Counted from the first letter of the stretch, positions 7,073 through 16,958 are shown. The stretch is DNA of 64,000 nt from Thermoplasmata archaeon (GCA_021810045.1 JAJZJR010000006.1:1-64000), one strand, 5' to 3'. Numbers and translations: made by a program. Notes: generated by a model not told the origin, from the letters alone.

Positions 7073-7105
7073 GTTAATACCGGATTTTAATGAAGGTTAT
7101 TTAAC

Positions 7106-8098
7106 TTATGGATATGAAGAGGAAATGATCTTTGCACCCTCAGCGACTGTCAGCAGAGTCTGGCTGTCGCAGTGATTCCTGTACCTGGCTGCTACTTCTT
7201 TCATGTTCTTCCTCTCTGTAATGACAAATACATTGCTCCCACCAGTTACAATATAGGTCATCCATGTCTCTTTCCTGTCTTCATCAACCATGTCCATGAG
7301 GTTCCGCATTTCAGGAGTTATTATCCTGACACCGACGCTCTCATTGAGCCTGTGATATTCTCTTGTGTCAATGTGAGACAATTCAAAAATTCCTTTGATG
7401 TCCCTGTTTTCTGCCAGCTGTACAAGTTCCCTGGCTTTATTTGCAGTACTTTCTATCCTCTTTGGATAATCAGGGCTTGTGACAGCATTTTCGTGTATCC
7501 TGTCAGAAGGTTTCCTCTGGATATCAAAACTGCAGCCTATGATCACATAATCCCTGAATGCATCCGGATCGAGAATACGTTCTGTCCGGGCTGACTTGCC
7601 GTCAGCCCAGGTTACTGTAAGGCCGCCTTTTAGGCTTCGCCCGACACTTTCGGATATGGATCTTAATTCATTTTCAAATTTTTCATTATCTTCAATGCCG
7701 CCTGCCATACCTTCAATACATGATCCCATGGCGGCTGCACCAGCATCTGAACTGCCACTTAGAATGCCCACGTTGGTAGACCTGAACGATAAGGCAGCTT
7801 CTTCTTTCACGTTCAGATGATTAAAGATCTTTTCCCTGTAGTGGTTGAGAATAACGAAGGGAGACCTCCTGGTATCAGAATACTGCACCTCCTCCCCATT
7901 GAGATCCCCGAATGGCTTGCCCCTGTTGACCATTACCTTTGTATCCACCCATATGTCCTTTTCTAATCCCCTATAGGCAAAACCGGCAGATGTATGCATA
8001 GGTATCCGTTTCGTCTTGTCAGAGATACCGCCGAGAAGTATGACCCCGATAGTGGGATATGCTCGTGAATCTGAATAATGAATGATATCTTCGCTCAA
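7106..8098 (-). CDS. Mevalonate-3-kinase (GHMP superfamily)
   Basis: 330 residues. The pattern AYPTIGVILLGGI, HTSAGFAY, NVGILSGSSDAGAAAMG, ESVGRSLKGGLTVTW, DIQRKPSDRIH and YIVTGGSNVFV matches, from memory, the Thermoplasma acidophilum mevalonate-3-kinase rather than a classical diphosphomevalonate decarboxylase. The enzyme phosphorylates mevalonate at the 3-OH, the first committed step of the Thermoplasma-type mevalonate pathway to archaeal lipids. The related bisphosphomevalonate decarboxylase is the main alternative. A TATA-rich intergenic region separates it from the divergent glycine decarboxylase genes. Confidence 0.82.
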   Translation of the reverse strand: MSEDIIHYSDSRAYPTIGVILLGGISDKTKRIPMHTSAGFAYRGLEKDIWVDTKVMVNRGKPFGDLNGEEVQYSDTRRSPFVILNHYREKIFNHLNVKEEAALSFRSTNVGILSGSSDAGAAAMGSCIEGMAGGIEDNEKFENELRSISESVGRSLKGGLTVTWADGKSARTERILDPDAFRDYVIIGCSFDIQRKPSDRIHENAVTSPDYPKRIESTANKARELVQLAENRDIKGIFELSHIDTREYHRLNESVGVRIITPEMRNLMDMVDEDRKETWMTYIVTGGSNVFVITERKNMKEVAARYRNHCDSQTLLTVAEGAKIISSSYP

Positions 8099-8243
8099 TG
8101 TTTATTGGATGAACCGGAATTATTAATTTTTTCCCACAATCCATGGCCAATATACACTATATTCTGGTATTAATTGAAAATGCTATTATATCTGCATTCT
8201 GAGACAAAATATATAGTGCGAGATTATAGTGTACGTGAGCTCT

Positions 8244-9587
8244 ATGTCTGTGAATCAAGAACATAAAGAAATGCTCGACTTTCTGCAAATCAATGAGAAA
8301 TCTGAACTGTTCTCCGATGTTCCCAACAATGTAAGGAAAAAGGACCTGAAAATTAATAGAGGTATCTCTGAATTTGAGCTGCTTGAGGAAGCACGCCGAT
8401 ATTCTATGATGAATCAGGGGCCGGGAATGATAAATTTCCTTGGTAATGGCCTGTATGATCGTGTCATTCCAACATCAGTTGATTCTCTTCTTGGAAGAAC
8501 CGAATTTCTCACATCCTACACACCTTATCAGGCAGAGATGTCCCAGGGTGTCCTGCAGTCGTTGTTTGAGTACCAGAGTCTGATGTGCCAGTTAACAGGT
8601 ATGGATGTTACTAATTCGTCCATGTATGATGGATACAGTGCACTCGGTGAAGCAGTAAGAATGGCCCATAGAATCAATGAAAAAGCAGAAGTTCTGCTTC
8701 CTGAAACCATCTACAATACAAAACTTGAGGTCATCAAGAGCTACCTGGCAGGCCTCAGTATAAAGCTCATATTTTACAAGATAAACATGGAGACGGGCCA
8801 CATTGACCTTGAAGATCTCAAGAACAGAATCAATGACAACACATGTGCCATAGTTTGTGAACAGCCCAATGGCCTTGGAATAATTGATGAAAACGTCTTT
8901 TCACTCCATGAAATAAAGAAAAATGCTATCCTTATTGCATATGTTGACCCTGTTTCACTTGGAATACTGAAGGAACCGGGTGCTTATGGGGCCGATATAG
9001 TTGTTGCAGAAGGTCAGCAACTTGGCATTCACAGGAGCTTTGGAGGACCTCTCCTGGGAATACTCTCATTCAAGAACGAATACATCAGACGCTCACCGGG
9101 CAGAATTATCGGTGAAAGTGTTGATTCCAATGGGAAGAGGGCATTTGTTATGACCCTGCAGACCAGGGAACAGCACATAAGAAGAGCAAAAGCAATGAGC
9201 AATATCTGTACAAATCAGGCCCTTATGGCAATTGCAGCTGCATCATACCTTAGCATTGTTGGTGCTGAGGGCCTGAAAAAAGTTGCAACCCTGACTTATC
9301 AGAATTCAAAGAAACTGAAAGGAGCATTGCTGAAGAGTGGGAAGCTTTCTGATAACCAACTCACTGGAAAGTCATTCTCTGATCTTCTTGTTTCCTTTTC
9401 TACGCCTGTTGAAAAGCTTCAGGACAAACTATACGACAGGGGAATACTTGGAGGCGTACCTCTTTCAAGATTCCTTTCCCATGGTAAGGGTGAGGTAATA
9501 CCCAACTCGTTTTTCTTTTCCGTTACTGAAAAGACCAATGAAAGTGACATAAATCAACTCATTGGGGCACTGGAGGTGATTTCATGA
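8244..9587 (+). CDS. gcvPA: Glycine dehydrogenase (decarboxylating) subunit 1
   Basis: 447 residues from the ATG at 8244; a GTG at 8229 is in frame, but a TATA box near 8211 fits a leaderless transcript starting at 8244. Motifs of the P-protein N-terminal half are clear: FLGNGLYDRVIPTSVDSLL, LTSYTPYQAEMSQGVLQSLF, and later TREQHIRRAKAMSNICTNQ. With subunit 2 it forms the PLP enzyme that decarboxylates glycine and loads the aminomethyl group on the H protein. Its stop overlaps the subunit 2 start (ATGA). The T, H and L proteins are not in this window. Confidence 0.95.
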   Translation: MSVNQEHKEMLDFLQINEKSELFSDVPNNVRKKDLKINRGISEFELLEEARRYSMMNQGPGMINFLGNGLYDRVIPTSVDSLLGRTEFLTSYTPYQAEMSQGVLQSLFEYQSLMCQLTGMDVTNSSMYDGYSALGEAVRMAHRINEKAEVLLPETIYNTKLEVIKSYLAGLSIKLIFYKINMETGHIDLEDLKNRINDNTCAIVCEQPNGLGIIDENVFSLHEIKKNAILIAYVDPVSLGILKEPGAYGADIVVAEGQQLGIHRSFGGPLLGILSFKNEYIRRSPGRIIGESVDSNGKRAFVMTLQTREQHIRRAKAMSNICTNQALMAIAAASYLSIVGAEGLKKVATLTYQNSKKLKGALLKSGKLSDNQLTGKSFSDLLVSFSTPVEKLQDKLYDRGILGGVPLSRFLSHGKGEVIPNSFFFSVTEKTNESDINQLIGALEVIS

Positions 9588-11026
9588 GCTACAAACAGGC
9601 TTCTTATGATGAACCATTCATAGGTGAACTGAGATCCGGCACTACATACAAGATACCAGGAAAAGTTGAGGAAAAAGTTCTTGATGACCTTCCTGCTGGT
9701 TCAGGAAGGGAAAAACTCCCTCTTCCGGAAGTGGCAGAATACGATGTTGTCAGGCATTTCACAAGACTTTCCCAGATGAACTACAGTGTTGACATTGGAA
9801 TGTATCCACTTGGGTCATGTACAATGAAATTCAACCCAAAGTTCGCTGACAGGATCTCCACCTTTGAAGGATTCAGTGAAATTCACCCTCTGCAACCGGA
9901 AAAATCAGTACAGGGCTCCCTGAAAATTATGTACGAACTTCAGGAGTATCTGAAGGATCTTTCGGATATGGATGGCATTACTCTTCAGCCCTTGGCTGGG
10001 GCACACGGAGAATATACTGGTATCCTCATTATAAGAAAATACCATGAGGATCGCGGAGAACTGGACAAGAGAACCGAGATCATCATTCCTGACTCTGCAC
10101 ACGGTACAAACCCGGCATCTGCTGCCATGGGTGGTTTTGATGTTGTAGAGATACCTTCCAGCGACAAAGGAACTGTTGACCTTGAAGCACTGAAAGCGGC
10201 ATTATCCAATAAGACTGCAGCCTTCATGATCACCAACCCCAATACACTTGGAATCTTTGAAGACCAGATAACAGAGATAGCCAGACTTGTCCATGATGCG
10301 GGTGCACTCCTTTATTATGATGGAGCCAACTTCAACGCCATTATGGGCATTACATCCCCGGGCCTAATGGGATTCGATATCGTGCACTTCAACCTTCACA
10401 AGACCTTCGCAACTCCACATGGAGGAGGTGGGCCGGGTTCTGGCCCCGTGGCAGTAAAGGAACACCTCAAGGATTTCCTGCCTGTTCCAACAGTCTCCAG
10501 GGATGGTGATATATACTTCCTTGATTACTCGCATCCGAAGTCCATAGGAAGAGTTGCTGCCTACTACGGGTCATTCAACATGATGCTCCGTGCCTGGTCC
10601 TACATTACATACCATGGTTCAGACGGTTTGAAGGAAAACACCATAAACGCTGTGCTGAATGCAAATTATCTTGCCAGGAAGTTGTCTGGAAAATTCAAGA
10701 TACCCTATAAGGCCCTTAAGAAACATGAACTTGTCCTATCCACTGAAAACACCGGCAAGCGTGCACTGGATCTTGCAAAGTACCTCATAGACCATGGGAT
10801 TCACGCACCAACAGTATACTTTCCCCTCATCGTCCATGAGGATATGATGATTGAACCAACCGAAACTGTTTCCAAGGCAGACCTGGATCAATATGCAGAT
10901 GTCCTCATCAAGGGTCTCAATATAGATGATGCTGAACTGAAGAGTATGCCCAAAAACTTATCTGTCAGCAGAATTGATGAGGTCAAGGCCGCAAAGGATC
11001 TGAAAGTAAAATGGGATTTAGAGTAA
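9584..11026 (+). CDS. gcvPB: Glycine dehydrogenase (decarboxylating) subunit 2
   Basis: 480 residues, C-terminal half of the split P protein. It carries the PLP-lysine segment HFNLHKTFATPHGGGGPG and the preceding PDSAHGTNPASAAMGG and YYDGANFNAI blocks that hold the cofactor. It pairs with the overlapping gcvPA gene as an alpha2-beta2 enzyme. The last bases overlap convergently by 9 bases with the racemase gene on the other strand, showing how tight the packing is. Confidence 0.96.
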   Translation: MSYKQASYDEPFIGELRSGTTYKIPGKVEEKVLDDLPAGSGREKLPLPEVAEYDVVRHFTRLSQMNYSVDIGMYPLGSCTMKFNPKFADRISTFEGFSEIHPLQPEKSVQGSLKIMYELQEYLKDLSDMDGITLQPLAGAHGEYTGILIIRKYHEDRGELDKRTEIIIPDSAHGTNPASAAMGGFDVVEIPSSDKGTVDLEALKAALSNKTAAFMITNPNTLGIFEDQITEIARLVHDAGALLYYDGANFNAIMGITSPGLMGFDIVHFNLHKTFATPHGGGGPGSGPVAVKEHLKDFLPVPTVSRDGDIYFLDYSHPKSIGRVAAYYGSFNMMLRAWSYITYHGSDGLKENTINAVLNANYLARKLSGKFKIPYKALKKHELVLSTENTGKRALDLAKYLIDHGIHAPTVYFPLIVHEDMMIEPTETVSKADLDQYADVLIKGLNIDDAELKSMPKNLSVSRIDEVKAAKDLKVKWDLE

Positions 11027-12103
11027 CCTGACTCTGTCAATGGTTACTTTTTCCAGCCTTTCCCTGTCTATTTCAACGCCAATCCCTGGGCCTTCGTTTG
11101 GCGTTATAAATCCATTTTCCATTTTAAAAGGATTTTTCACAATGTCCTTTTCGAAGTACTTTTCATTTGGAGAGGTGTCGCCGGGATAATCTATAAAGCT
11201 GCTTGAAGCCAGTGCTACATTGAAAGCCCTGCCCACACCTGTTTCCAGCATGCCACCAACCCATGTGTGAATCCCATGCTCTCTTGCAAGTTTTGCAATG
11301 GCAAGTGATTCTGTGAATCCTGAAACTCTTCCTGGTTTGATATTTATAACGGTGCATGCCCTAGAACTGATTGCTTTCCTCGCCCTGTCCCTTGAAATTA
11401 TGGATTCATCAAGGCATATTGGAGTATTGATGCGCCTGGCAAGCTCTGCGTGATCCATAACATCATCATGATCGAGCGGCTGCTCCATGTATACAAGATT
11501 ATACTTATCCAGTACTTTGAGGGCCTCGGTATCCTCAAGTGAAAAATCGGTGTTTGCATCTACACTGAGGGGGAAATCTCCTATTGCAGATCTGACATTT
11601 TTTACTATTTCATCCTCCCGGCCTTTCTTGATCTTGACCTTGATTCTCTTATAACCCATTTCGACGGCATTGGATGTCTGTTTTTTCATTTCGTCTGGTC
11701 CTGCCATCCCTATGGATATGCCCACCTGAGCCTTACCATTGGTTGGGCCTATATACCTGTACAAGGGAATTCCTTCTTCCTTTGCATGATAATCCCATAG
11801 AAGCATCTCCAGAGCAGCTTTTGCCATAAGGTGTCCTTTGACAAATTTTACCCGATCAATAAATTTTTCAGGTGTGGGAGCGTCCTTTATCTGTTCAGCC
11901 AGATATGCCTCGATTATGTGGAATGCAGTAGTATTGTCCTCATAGCTGTAAAATGGCTCCTTATCTGTTACAGCTTCAGAAAAGGCAGTTATTCCATTAT
12001 GCTTCATTTCAAAAATCATTGCGGTTCTGTAATCCTGGGCTCCAAAGCTAGTAACGAATGGCGTTTTCAGGGGAATGGAGATTCTGTGGCATATCAGTTC
12101 CAT
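11018..12103 (-). CDS. Enolase-superfamily enzyme, N-succinylamino acid racemase / OSBS type
   Basis: 361 residues from the ATG at 12103; an upstream in-frame start would add an unlikely 22-residue extension. Catalytic residues of the muconate-cycloisomerase subgroup are present: the lysines in RIKVKIKKG, metal ligands in SVDAN, YMEQPL and CLDES, and the second lysine in INIKPGR. GGMLETGVGRAFN and DYPGDTSPNEKYFEKDI are typical of the OSBS/NSAR branch. Other genes here suggest UbiD/UbiA-type menaquinone synthesis, so racemisation of N-succinylamino acids is more likely than OSBS activity. A GNAT transferase is divergent to it. Confidence 0.8.
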   Translation of the reverse strand: MELICHRISIPLKTPFVTSFGAQDYRTAMIFEMKHNGITAFSEAVTDKEPFYSYEDNTTAFHIIEAYLAEQIKDAPTPEKFIDRVKFVKGHLMAKAALEMLLWDYHAKEEGIPLYRYIGPTNGKAQVGISIGMAGPDEMKKQTSNAVEMGYKRIKVKIKKGREDEIVKNVRSAIGDFPLSVDANTDFSLEDTEALKVLDKYNLVYMEQPLDHDDVMDHAELARRINTPICLDESIISRDRARKAISSRACTVINIKPGRVSGFTESLAIAKLAREHGIHTWVGGMLETGVGRAFNVALASSSFIDYPGDTSPNEKYFEKDIVKNPFKMENGFITPNEGPGIGVEIDRERLEKVTIDRVRLL

Positions 12104-12255
12104 GTATAGCCATAACTTTGGTCTAAAAGTTATTTTCTCTGCAGGCCATGAAAGGAAAAATCCAACCATAGTCCAGTGAAAAATGAATAATCCTGAAATT
12201 TTATGCTTTCCTTGAGTTGAAATCTATATATCTCGATTTAACCTCACATCCTCAA

Positions 12256-13044
12256 ATGGATGTTCAGGTCATTACGGATCCCGACGAGATACGGGAGATT
12301 GTGCCGGTCATAAAGTCTGCATGGGGTATGCAGGACCTTGGACAGCTCGTAAAAGACGTGGTTGCGTCCATGAGATTTCATGGTGGTCTTGTTCTTCTTG
12401 CAAAAGAACGAGGCAAAACCCTTGGCATGCACTTCAGTTTCCCAGGATACCGTCATGGACAACCATATCTCTACTCCCACATGACTGGCGTGATCAGTGA
12501 GAGCAAATATGGAGGTGTGGGAAAAACCCTTAAACTTGCCCAGAAAGAATGGGCAAAGGAGCATGGGTATAAGCTCATAGCATGGACCTACGATCCATTG
12601 ATGACCCTTAATGCAAATTTCAACTTCAACAAACTTGGAGTTTTCAGTAGAACCTATCTCAGGAACTTCTATGGAGAGATGGAGGATTCACTGAATTTTG
12701 GTATGCCCACTGACAGGTTTGTTGCCGAGTGGTGGATCGATTACAATAAGCCCTCCATGAAAGAGCCTGAAACATTCGCAAACGAAAGCAATAATATTGG
12801 CGAAATAGAAATCAATACGCAATCCACTACAATCGGGCTTCATATCTCCCCTGATTTTGTTGCTCTGAAGAAAAATGACAGCCTGGAAGCGACAAAGATT
12901 AGAATGGCCACCAGAGAAGCAATGGAAACCCTTTTCCAAAATGGATATGCTGCTGTGGATTTCAATAGGGAGGAATCCTACTATACTTTTTCAAAGGAAA
13001 ATGAGTATGTTAAAAAATTGGGCAGGAATATTTTCCTGGATTAG
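12256..13044 (+). CDS. GNAT-family acyltransferase, probable partner of the racemase
   Basis: 262 residues from the ATG at 12256, which lies about 26 bases after a TATA box (CTATATATC). The frame extends to a TTG at 12217, but that codon precedes the TATA box. The sequence matches the COG3375 type of predicted acetyltransferase: GGLVLLAKERGKTLGMHFSF, GVGKTLKLAQKEWAKEHGYK, WTYDPLMTLNANFNFNKLG. Family members next to N-succinylamino acid racemases are known to act as amino acid N-succinyltransferases. It ends 4 bases into the RPA-associated gene. Confidence 0.75.
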   Translation: MDVQVITDPDEIREIVPVIKSAWGMQDLGQLVKDVVASMRFHGGLVLLAKERGKTLGMHFSFPGYRHGQPYLYSHMTGVISESKYGGVGKTLKLAQKEWAKEHGYKLIAWTYDPLMTLNANFNFNKLGVFSRTYLRNFYGEMEDSLNFGMPTDRFVAEWWIDYNKPSMKEPETFANESNNIGEIEINTQSTTIGLHISPDFVALKKNDSLEATKIRMATREAMETLFQNGYAAVDFNREESYYTFSKENEYVKKLGRNIFLD

Positions 13045-13862
13045 ATGGCCTTATACCTCTTGAGGGAAACCTCGAATATCTCTCCATCTGAACCCAGAGT
13101 GTTCAGGATCTCGTCAACCTCACCCTGCGATATCTGTGCGTTTGTAGCTGCTGCAAGAATATCTTCATATCTGCAGCCTCTTCCATCCTCATCATTATTC
13201 CTGACATAGTCCAGGATCAGTTCTTTGCTGCCGGAATCCGATTGCTGCTGCACGCTGGCTGCAGGTGAACCTGAAGCCACGGCCTCTATGTCTGCAGGAT
13301 TATAATCAGGATAATTCTTCAGTGCACGGATTGCACACTCCGATTCCTCCTCCGAGTATCCCATCTTCATGAGTTCCTCAGATGATGGAGAATCACTTTT
13401 TCCAGCGGCCCTTATTGCAAAAATCTTTCTTCTTGCAGCGTGGCTTGCCCTGAGATTCCAGTATTTCAGTGCAATCTCATCTATTTTTACTGCAATTTCA
13501 GGATTTATGTTGAAATAAATCCTTTCCTCGTTCTGGAATGAAGTAAGGCGACCCATCACCATCACGGAATCGTTTAGCTCAAGAGCATCAAGCATTATTT
13601 TTCCCTGGTTTCCAAAATCATTTGAGAACGCGGTGAGATAAAAGTTACCAGAGGCATCTGCAACGGTCATCCTCGTCATGTTTTCCTCTGAATTCTTCTG
13701 GGTAACCCTGCCTGTAACCAAAACTCTCCTGATCCTCGAACCCAGAGGCGTAACAATGTAGGGTTTGGATCTCTCTTCCTCATTGCTTTCCTCAAGTACA
13801 GTTGAGTCTCTTATTTCCCTGGCAAACACCCAGTAAGCAAATTCCCTTCTTCTTGGCATCAC
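13041..13862 (-). CDS. RPA-associated protein (COG3390 type)
   Basis: 273 residues. An N-terminal OB fold (RRVLVTGRVTQKNSEENMTRMTVADASG... VMVMGRLTSFQ) is followed by a linker with a UBA-like stretch (MGYSEEESECAIRALKNY) and a C-terminal winged-helix region (YVRNNDEDGRGCRYEDILAA). It overlaps the RPA gene by ATGA and should form part of the single-stranded DNA-binding complex, as its homologues in Haloferax do. Residues 190-210 are low-complexity and probably a flexible linker. Confidence 0.85.
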   Translation of the reverse strand: MMPRRREFAYWVFAREIRDSTVLEESNEEERSKPYIVTPLGSRIRRVLVTGRVTQKNSEENMTRMTVADASGNFYLTAFSNDFGNQGKIMLDALELNDSVMVMGRLTSFQNEERIYFNINPEIAVKIDEIALKYWNLRASHAARRKIFAIRAAGKSDSPSSEELMKMGYSEEESECAIRALKNYPDYNPADIEAVASGSPAASVQQQSDSGSKELILDYVRNNDEDGRGCRYEDILAAATNAQISQGEVDEILNTLGSDGEIFEVSLKRYKAI

Positions 13863-14956
13863 TGGAAATCAGCCTCCAGCATTCTTGAGAATTTTTTAAG
13901 GAATTCCTCATCCATGGGCCTGATTTCCCTTATTCTCATGGAAAGACCAACCTGGCTTTTTACCAAATCTCCACCTATGATGAAAGGTCTTCCCGGTATT
14001 CTCTCTTCCAGAAGGGTAAGTATTCCGCGTCTTGAAATTGATTTGTTTGAGGGAACAAATTCTTCAGCCTTGATTCCCAGAAGGGGCAGAAGAGGGAACT
14101 TCCCTCCTGTACATTGTAGGTGACCGGTCCCGTCATCTACAGTGAAATAGGCAAAAAGGTCGTAAACGAATGGGGCTTCAGGGTGATCAGGACATCTGAG
14201 ATCATCCAGTTTCTGGTTGCATTCACTGCATCTCATAACCAGTCCGCTTTTCTGGCCCATGTTGACTGCAAAGCCCTGGACTGTTATTCCACCAAGAGGC
14301 CCGTTGATATCAACTATATTGAGAATCCTCTCCGTTATTTCAAAGGGAAGTTTGGTGGGCAGAACGCGTGTTTTATCGTTAATTGTCAGTCTGAGTCTTC
14401 CATTGTATTCAGAGACTTTGGCACCCTCAATTCTTACTGTTTCCCCTTCCTTGAGTGGTTTTCCGAATGAACTCAGCCTTATCTTTCCGGTGTCGTCTTC
14501 AAGGTCTCCGTAGAACAGTTGAAGTTTTTCCCCGTTTCTTTCCATTTCCTTCTCTCTTACACCAGAGATCCTGCCCTCAATACTGACATACGGGTTAGAG
14601 GTGGTTAGATCCTTGATCTTGAGTTCCTTGAAGGTTCTCTTGACCTCCATTTCTTCCCCGGGCCTTAGAATAACTTCTGTTCGGGCATCGATGTAAACCC
14701 TGTTCACATTGTTGTATTCCTTTGTACTGCAGTTTTTTATTTCTACGACATCCCCTGCCTGGATGGTTGCTGGAAAGGCCCAGGCAGTAAAGGAAACCGT
14801 TCCGGTTCTGTCCCCCAGGATTCCGTAGAAATACACCGTTTCTCCTTTGTCATTCTTTATCTTTCGCTGCTGCAGGGAAACAATCTTGGCCTTTAACCCA
14901 AGGTTCTGTTTTCCTGGCTCCAAATCCGATATCTGTGGAAATTCTTCTTCACTCAT
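13859..14956 (-). CDS. rpa: Replication protein A (RPA), single-stranded DNA binding
   Basis: 365 residues with three OB-fold segments (about 10-90, 105-175 and 190-260), the first starting at KAKIVSLQQRKIKNDKGETV. A zinc finger follows near residue 240 (MRCSECNQKLDDLRCPDH), then a C-terminal OB part. It coats single-stranded DNA in replication and repair. It is the middle gene of a three-gene operon, overlapping its partner (ATGA) and sharing one base with the gene upstream. Confidence 0.92.
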   Translation of the reverse strand: MSEEEFPQISDLEPGKQNLGLKAKIVSLQQRKIKNDKGETVYFYGILGDRTGTVSFTAWAFPATIQAGDVVEIKNCSTKEYNNVNRVYIDARTEVILRPGEEMEVKRTFKELKIKDLTTSNPYVSIEGRISGVREKEMERNGEKLQLFYGDLEDDTGKIRLSSFGKPLKEGETVRIEGAKVSEYNGRLRLTINDKTRVLPTKLPFEITERILNIVDINGPLGGITVQGFAVNMGQKSGLVMRCSECNQKLDDLRCPDHPEAPFVYDLFAYFTVDDGTGHLQCTGGKFPLLPLLGIKAEEFVPSNKSISRRGILTLLEERIPGRPFIIGGDLVKSQVGLSMRIREIRPMDEEFLKKFSRMLEADFQ

Positions 14957-15567
14957 TACGCATACATTCCGCCGCTTTGGTTTTCCTTTGCTTCGCCTGT
15001 TAGTTGTGAAATTATGTTATCAGACTCACTCTTAGAGAGGCCGATCTTATCAACTAAATATTTCAAGATTTCATCCTTGCTTTTCCCTGAATTGATCATG
15101 TCCTGGACCATCATCAGCATTCTTTCTGTAATCCTTGCCTGGAACTGTTCTTCCATCTTTAGGCTTTTCACCATTATATATATGGATGAAAGTAGCATGC
15201 TCATGCCTTCATTGAGCTCATCCTTGGTTAAGGAACTCAGTTCAAGGTCCACTCTTGTGATTACTTCCTCCTGCATTCCTTCGAGCATGAATTTAACAAG
15301 ATCAAGTTGCCTGTTGAGAAGCAGAAGAACCCTGTAAACTGCAAGTCTCTGCTGATTTTCAAGCACTGCTGTTTCGACACCCGTTTTCAGAAATATTCTC
15401 ACAAACCCCTGTTCAAAGACAAGGAAAATTGAAAATGGAACTTTCTCGTTTTCAAGGACCAGATTGTTCTCATATTTCTTGATCTGCCAAGGTATATCGA
15501 CCAGATTTCCTGTTGATTCATCTTTGCCCCCCAGCCATCCGAGAACATCCTCCTTTGTGACTGCCAT
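14956..15567 (-). CDS. Uncharacterised protein, first gene of the RPA operon
   Basis: 203 residues. Predicted alpha/beta N-terminal domain (about 1-130, with WQIKKYENNLVLENEKVPFS then a long helix), a helical middle, and a C-terminal helix pair with KSKDEILKYLVDKIGLSKSE. The N-terminal part recalls YbjN/secretion-chaperone-like folds, but this is weak. Its stop shares a base with the RPA start, so it is co-translated and may assist RPA or a linked repair step. No catalytic motif is visible. Confidence 0.75.
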   Translation of the reverse strand: MAVTKEDVLGWLGGKDESTGNLVDIPWQIKKYENNLVLENEKVPFSIFLVFEQGFVRIFLKTGVETAVLENQQRLAVYRVLLLLNRQLDLVKFMLEGMQEEVITRVDLELSSLTKDELNEGMSMLLSSIYIMVKSLKMEEQFQARITERMLMMVQDMINSGKSKDEILKYLVDKIGLSKSESDNIISQLTGEAKENQSGGMYA

Positions 15568-15659
15568 GTACTAACCATAGTTTGTCGATTTAAATTCTTT
15601 TTGATTTAATTTCACACAAACATGCGGGATAAATAGTCTATTGCAATTAAGGAAAAATT

Positions 15660-16814
15660 ATGCCTAGTGAAAATAACCTTGGAATTTCCTCAGTAATGAT
15701 TTCAAGATTATTTTACGCACTGAACTGGTATAATATATCCCCTGCACTTATTCCCATCAGCCAGACTTTTAACGTACCGTTTTCATATACCGGTCTTGCA
15801 CTATCATCCTTTCTCGTAGGTGCTGGCATATTTCAACTCCCCGCGGGTATCATCTCATCCAGGTTGGGTGCGAGAAGAACCGCCCTTCTCGGCCTTTACA
15901 TCATGGCTGTTGCGGCAATAATTTCAGCATATTCTGCAGACTTCTTCGAACTAGTTGCTTTGAGATTTATTGTTGGCGTTGGTGCTGCATTCTATTTCAG
16001 CACTGCAATAGCCATTCTCAATGAGATTGCCCCTAACAGGATTGGCCATATGATTGGATATTACAATGCCTCTTTTAACCTGGGAGCAGGTGGTGGGATT
16101 ATTGCTTTCACGCCGCTGATCCCAATTTTCGGTTGGAGGATTGACTTTCTTGCATCAGGAATTCTCGTTCTTGCATCAGCGGTGTTCTTACAGCTTACAA
16201 TAAAAAGAGGAGCCAAATATGGTGGATTTGACAGTAAGAACATTCGTGCCAGAATTCTGGACAGGAGAACATGGATTCTCGGCATAGGGCTTGTAGGACT
16301 TTGGGCCCTTAACTACACCCTTCCGGAATATTTCAAATCATATGGCACACTCATCGGGATCAACTCCAATATTGCTGGCATAATGGGCGGAATCATACCC
16401 ATCGCGGGCATAGCAGGAGGAATAATTTCCGGAACGTTAAGGCGGTACAATCCCTTAAGGATCGCTGTTGCACTGGTCATTTCCATAGGTTCACTGGTAA
16501 TGGTTCTCTCTGTGGTCCCATATCTGGGATTGTGGATTATTCTCCTGGCTGTAGGTCTCGTGGCCACCATTGTGATTTCTCTTGAATATACAATAGTTGC
16601 ACTTATGGACAAAGACAGCAGGTATATGGCCCTTAATATCGGCCTAATAAATTCAATCCAGATAGGAATAGGGTCCATTGTTCCCACACTGTTTGCATTC
16701 ATTGAGGTTTATGGGTTTTCATACTCGTGGATGTTTCTCGGCGGATTCGCCATGTCTACGCTTTTGCTGCTACTGCTCCTGCCAAAGGATTTCATGAGAT
16801 TTTACGCAAAATGA
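15660..16814 (+). CDS. MFS transporter (12 membrane helices)
   Basis: 384 residues, almost entirely hydrophobic, with about 12 membrane helices. The MFS signature between helices 2 and 3 is seen as GIISSRLGARRTALLG, and RFIVGVGAAFYFSTAIAILNE belongs to the helix 4-5 region. It starts 92 bases after the divergent RPA operon. The substrate cannot be told from sequence; nitrate/sugar-phosphate-like carriers have a similar pattern. Confidence 0.85.
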   Translation: MPSENNLGISSVMISRLFYALNWYNISPALIPISQTFNVPFSYTGLALSSFLVGAGIFQLPAGIISSRLGARRTALLGLYIMAVAAIISAYSADFFELVALRFIVGVGAAFYFSTAIAILNEIAPNRIGHMIGYYNASFNLGAGGGIIAFTPLIPIFGWRIDFLASGILVLASAVFLQLTIKRGAKYGGFDSKNIRARILDRRTWILGIGLVGLWALNYTLPEYFKSYGTLIGINSNIAGIMGGIIPIAGIAGGIISGTLRRYNPLRIAVALVISIGSLVMVLSVVPYLGLWIILLAVGLVATIVISLEYTIVALMDKDSRYMALNIGLINSIQIGIGSIVPTLFAFIEVYGFSYSWMFLGGFAMSTLLLLLLLPKDFMRFYAK

Positions 16815-16958
16815 GGTGAATGGCTTATTTTATAATTTTTTTAATAAAACTTAAGTAAGATGGGTTATTTTTCCAAGGTAAACCTTTAGGCCTTTTAGAC
16901 CGGGAGAGTGTTATAAATTAGCTCGCAGGCTAAGCTGAAAAAAAACTCAATAGGACTT

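Noticed and set aside
11018-12103. Menaquinone MenC as the primary call
   Set aside because: No other men genes are visible and UbiD/UbiA suggest another route; the adjacent GNAT gene favours NSAR.
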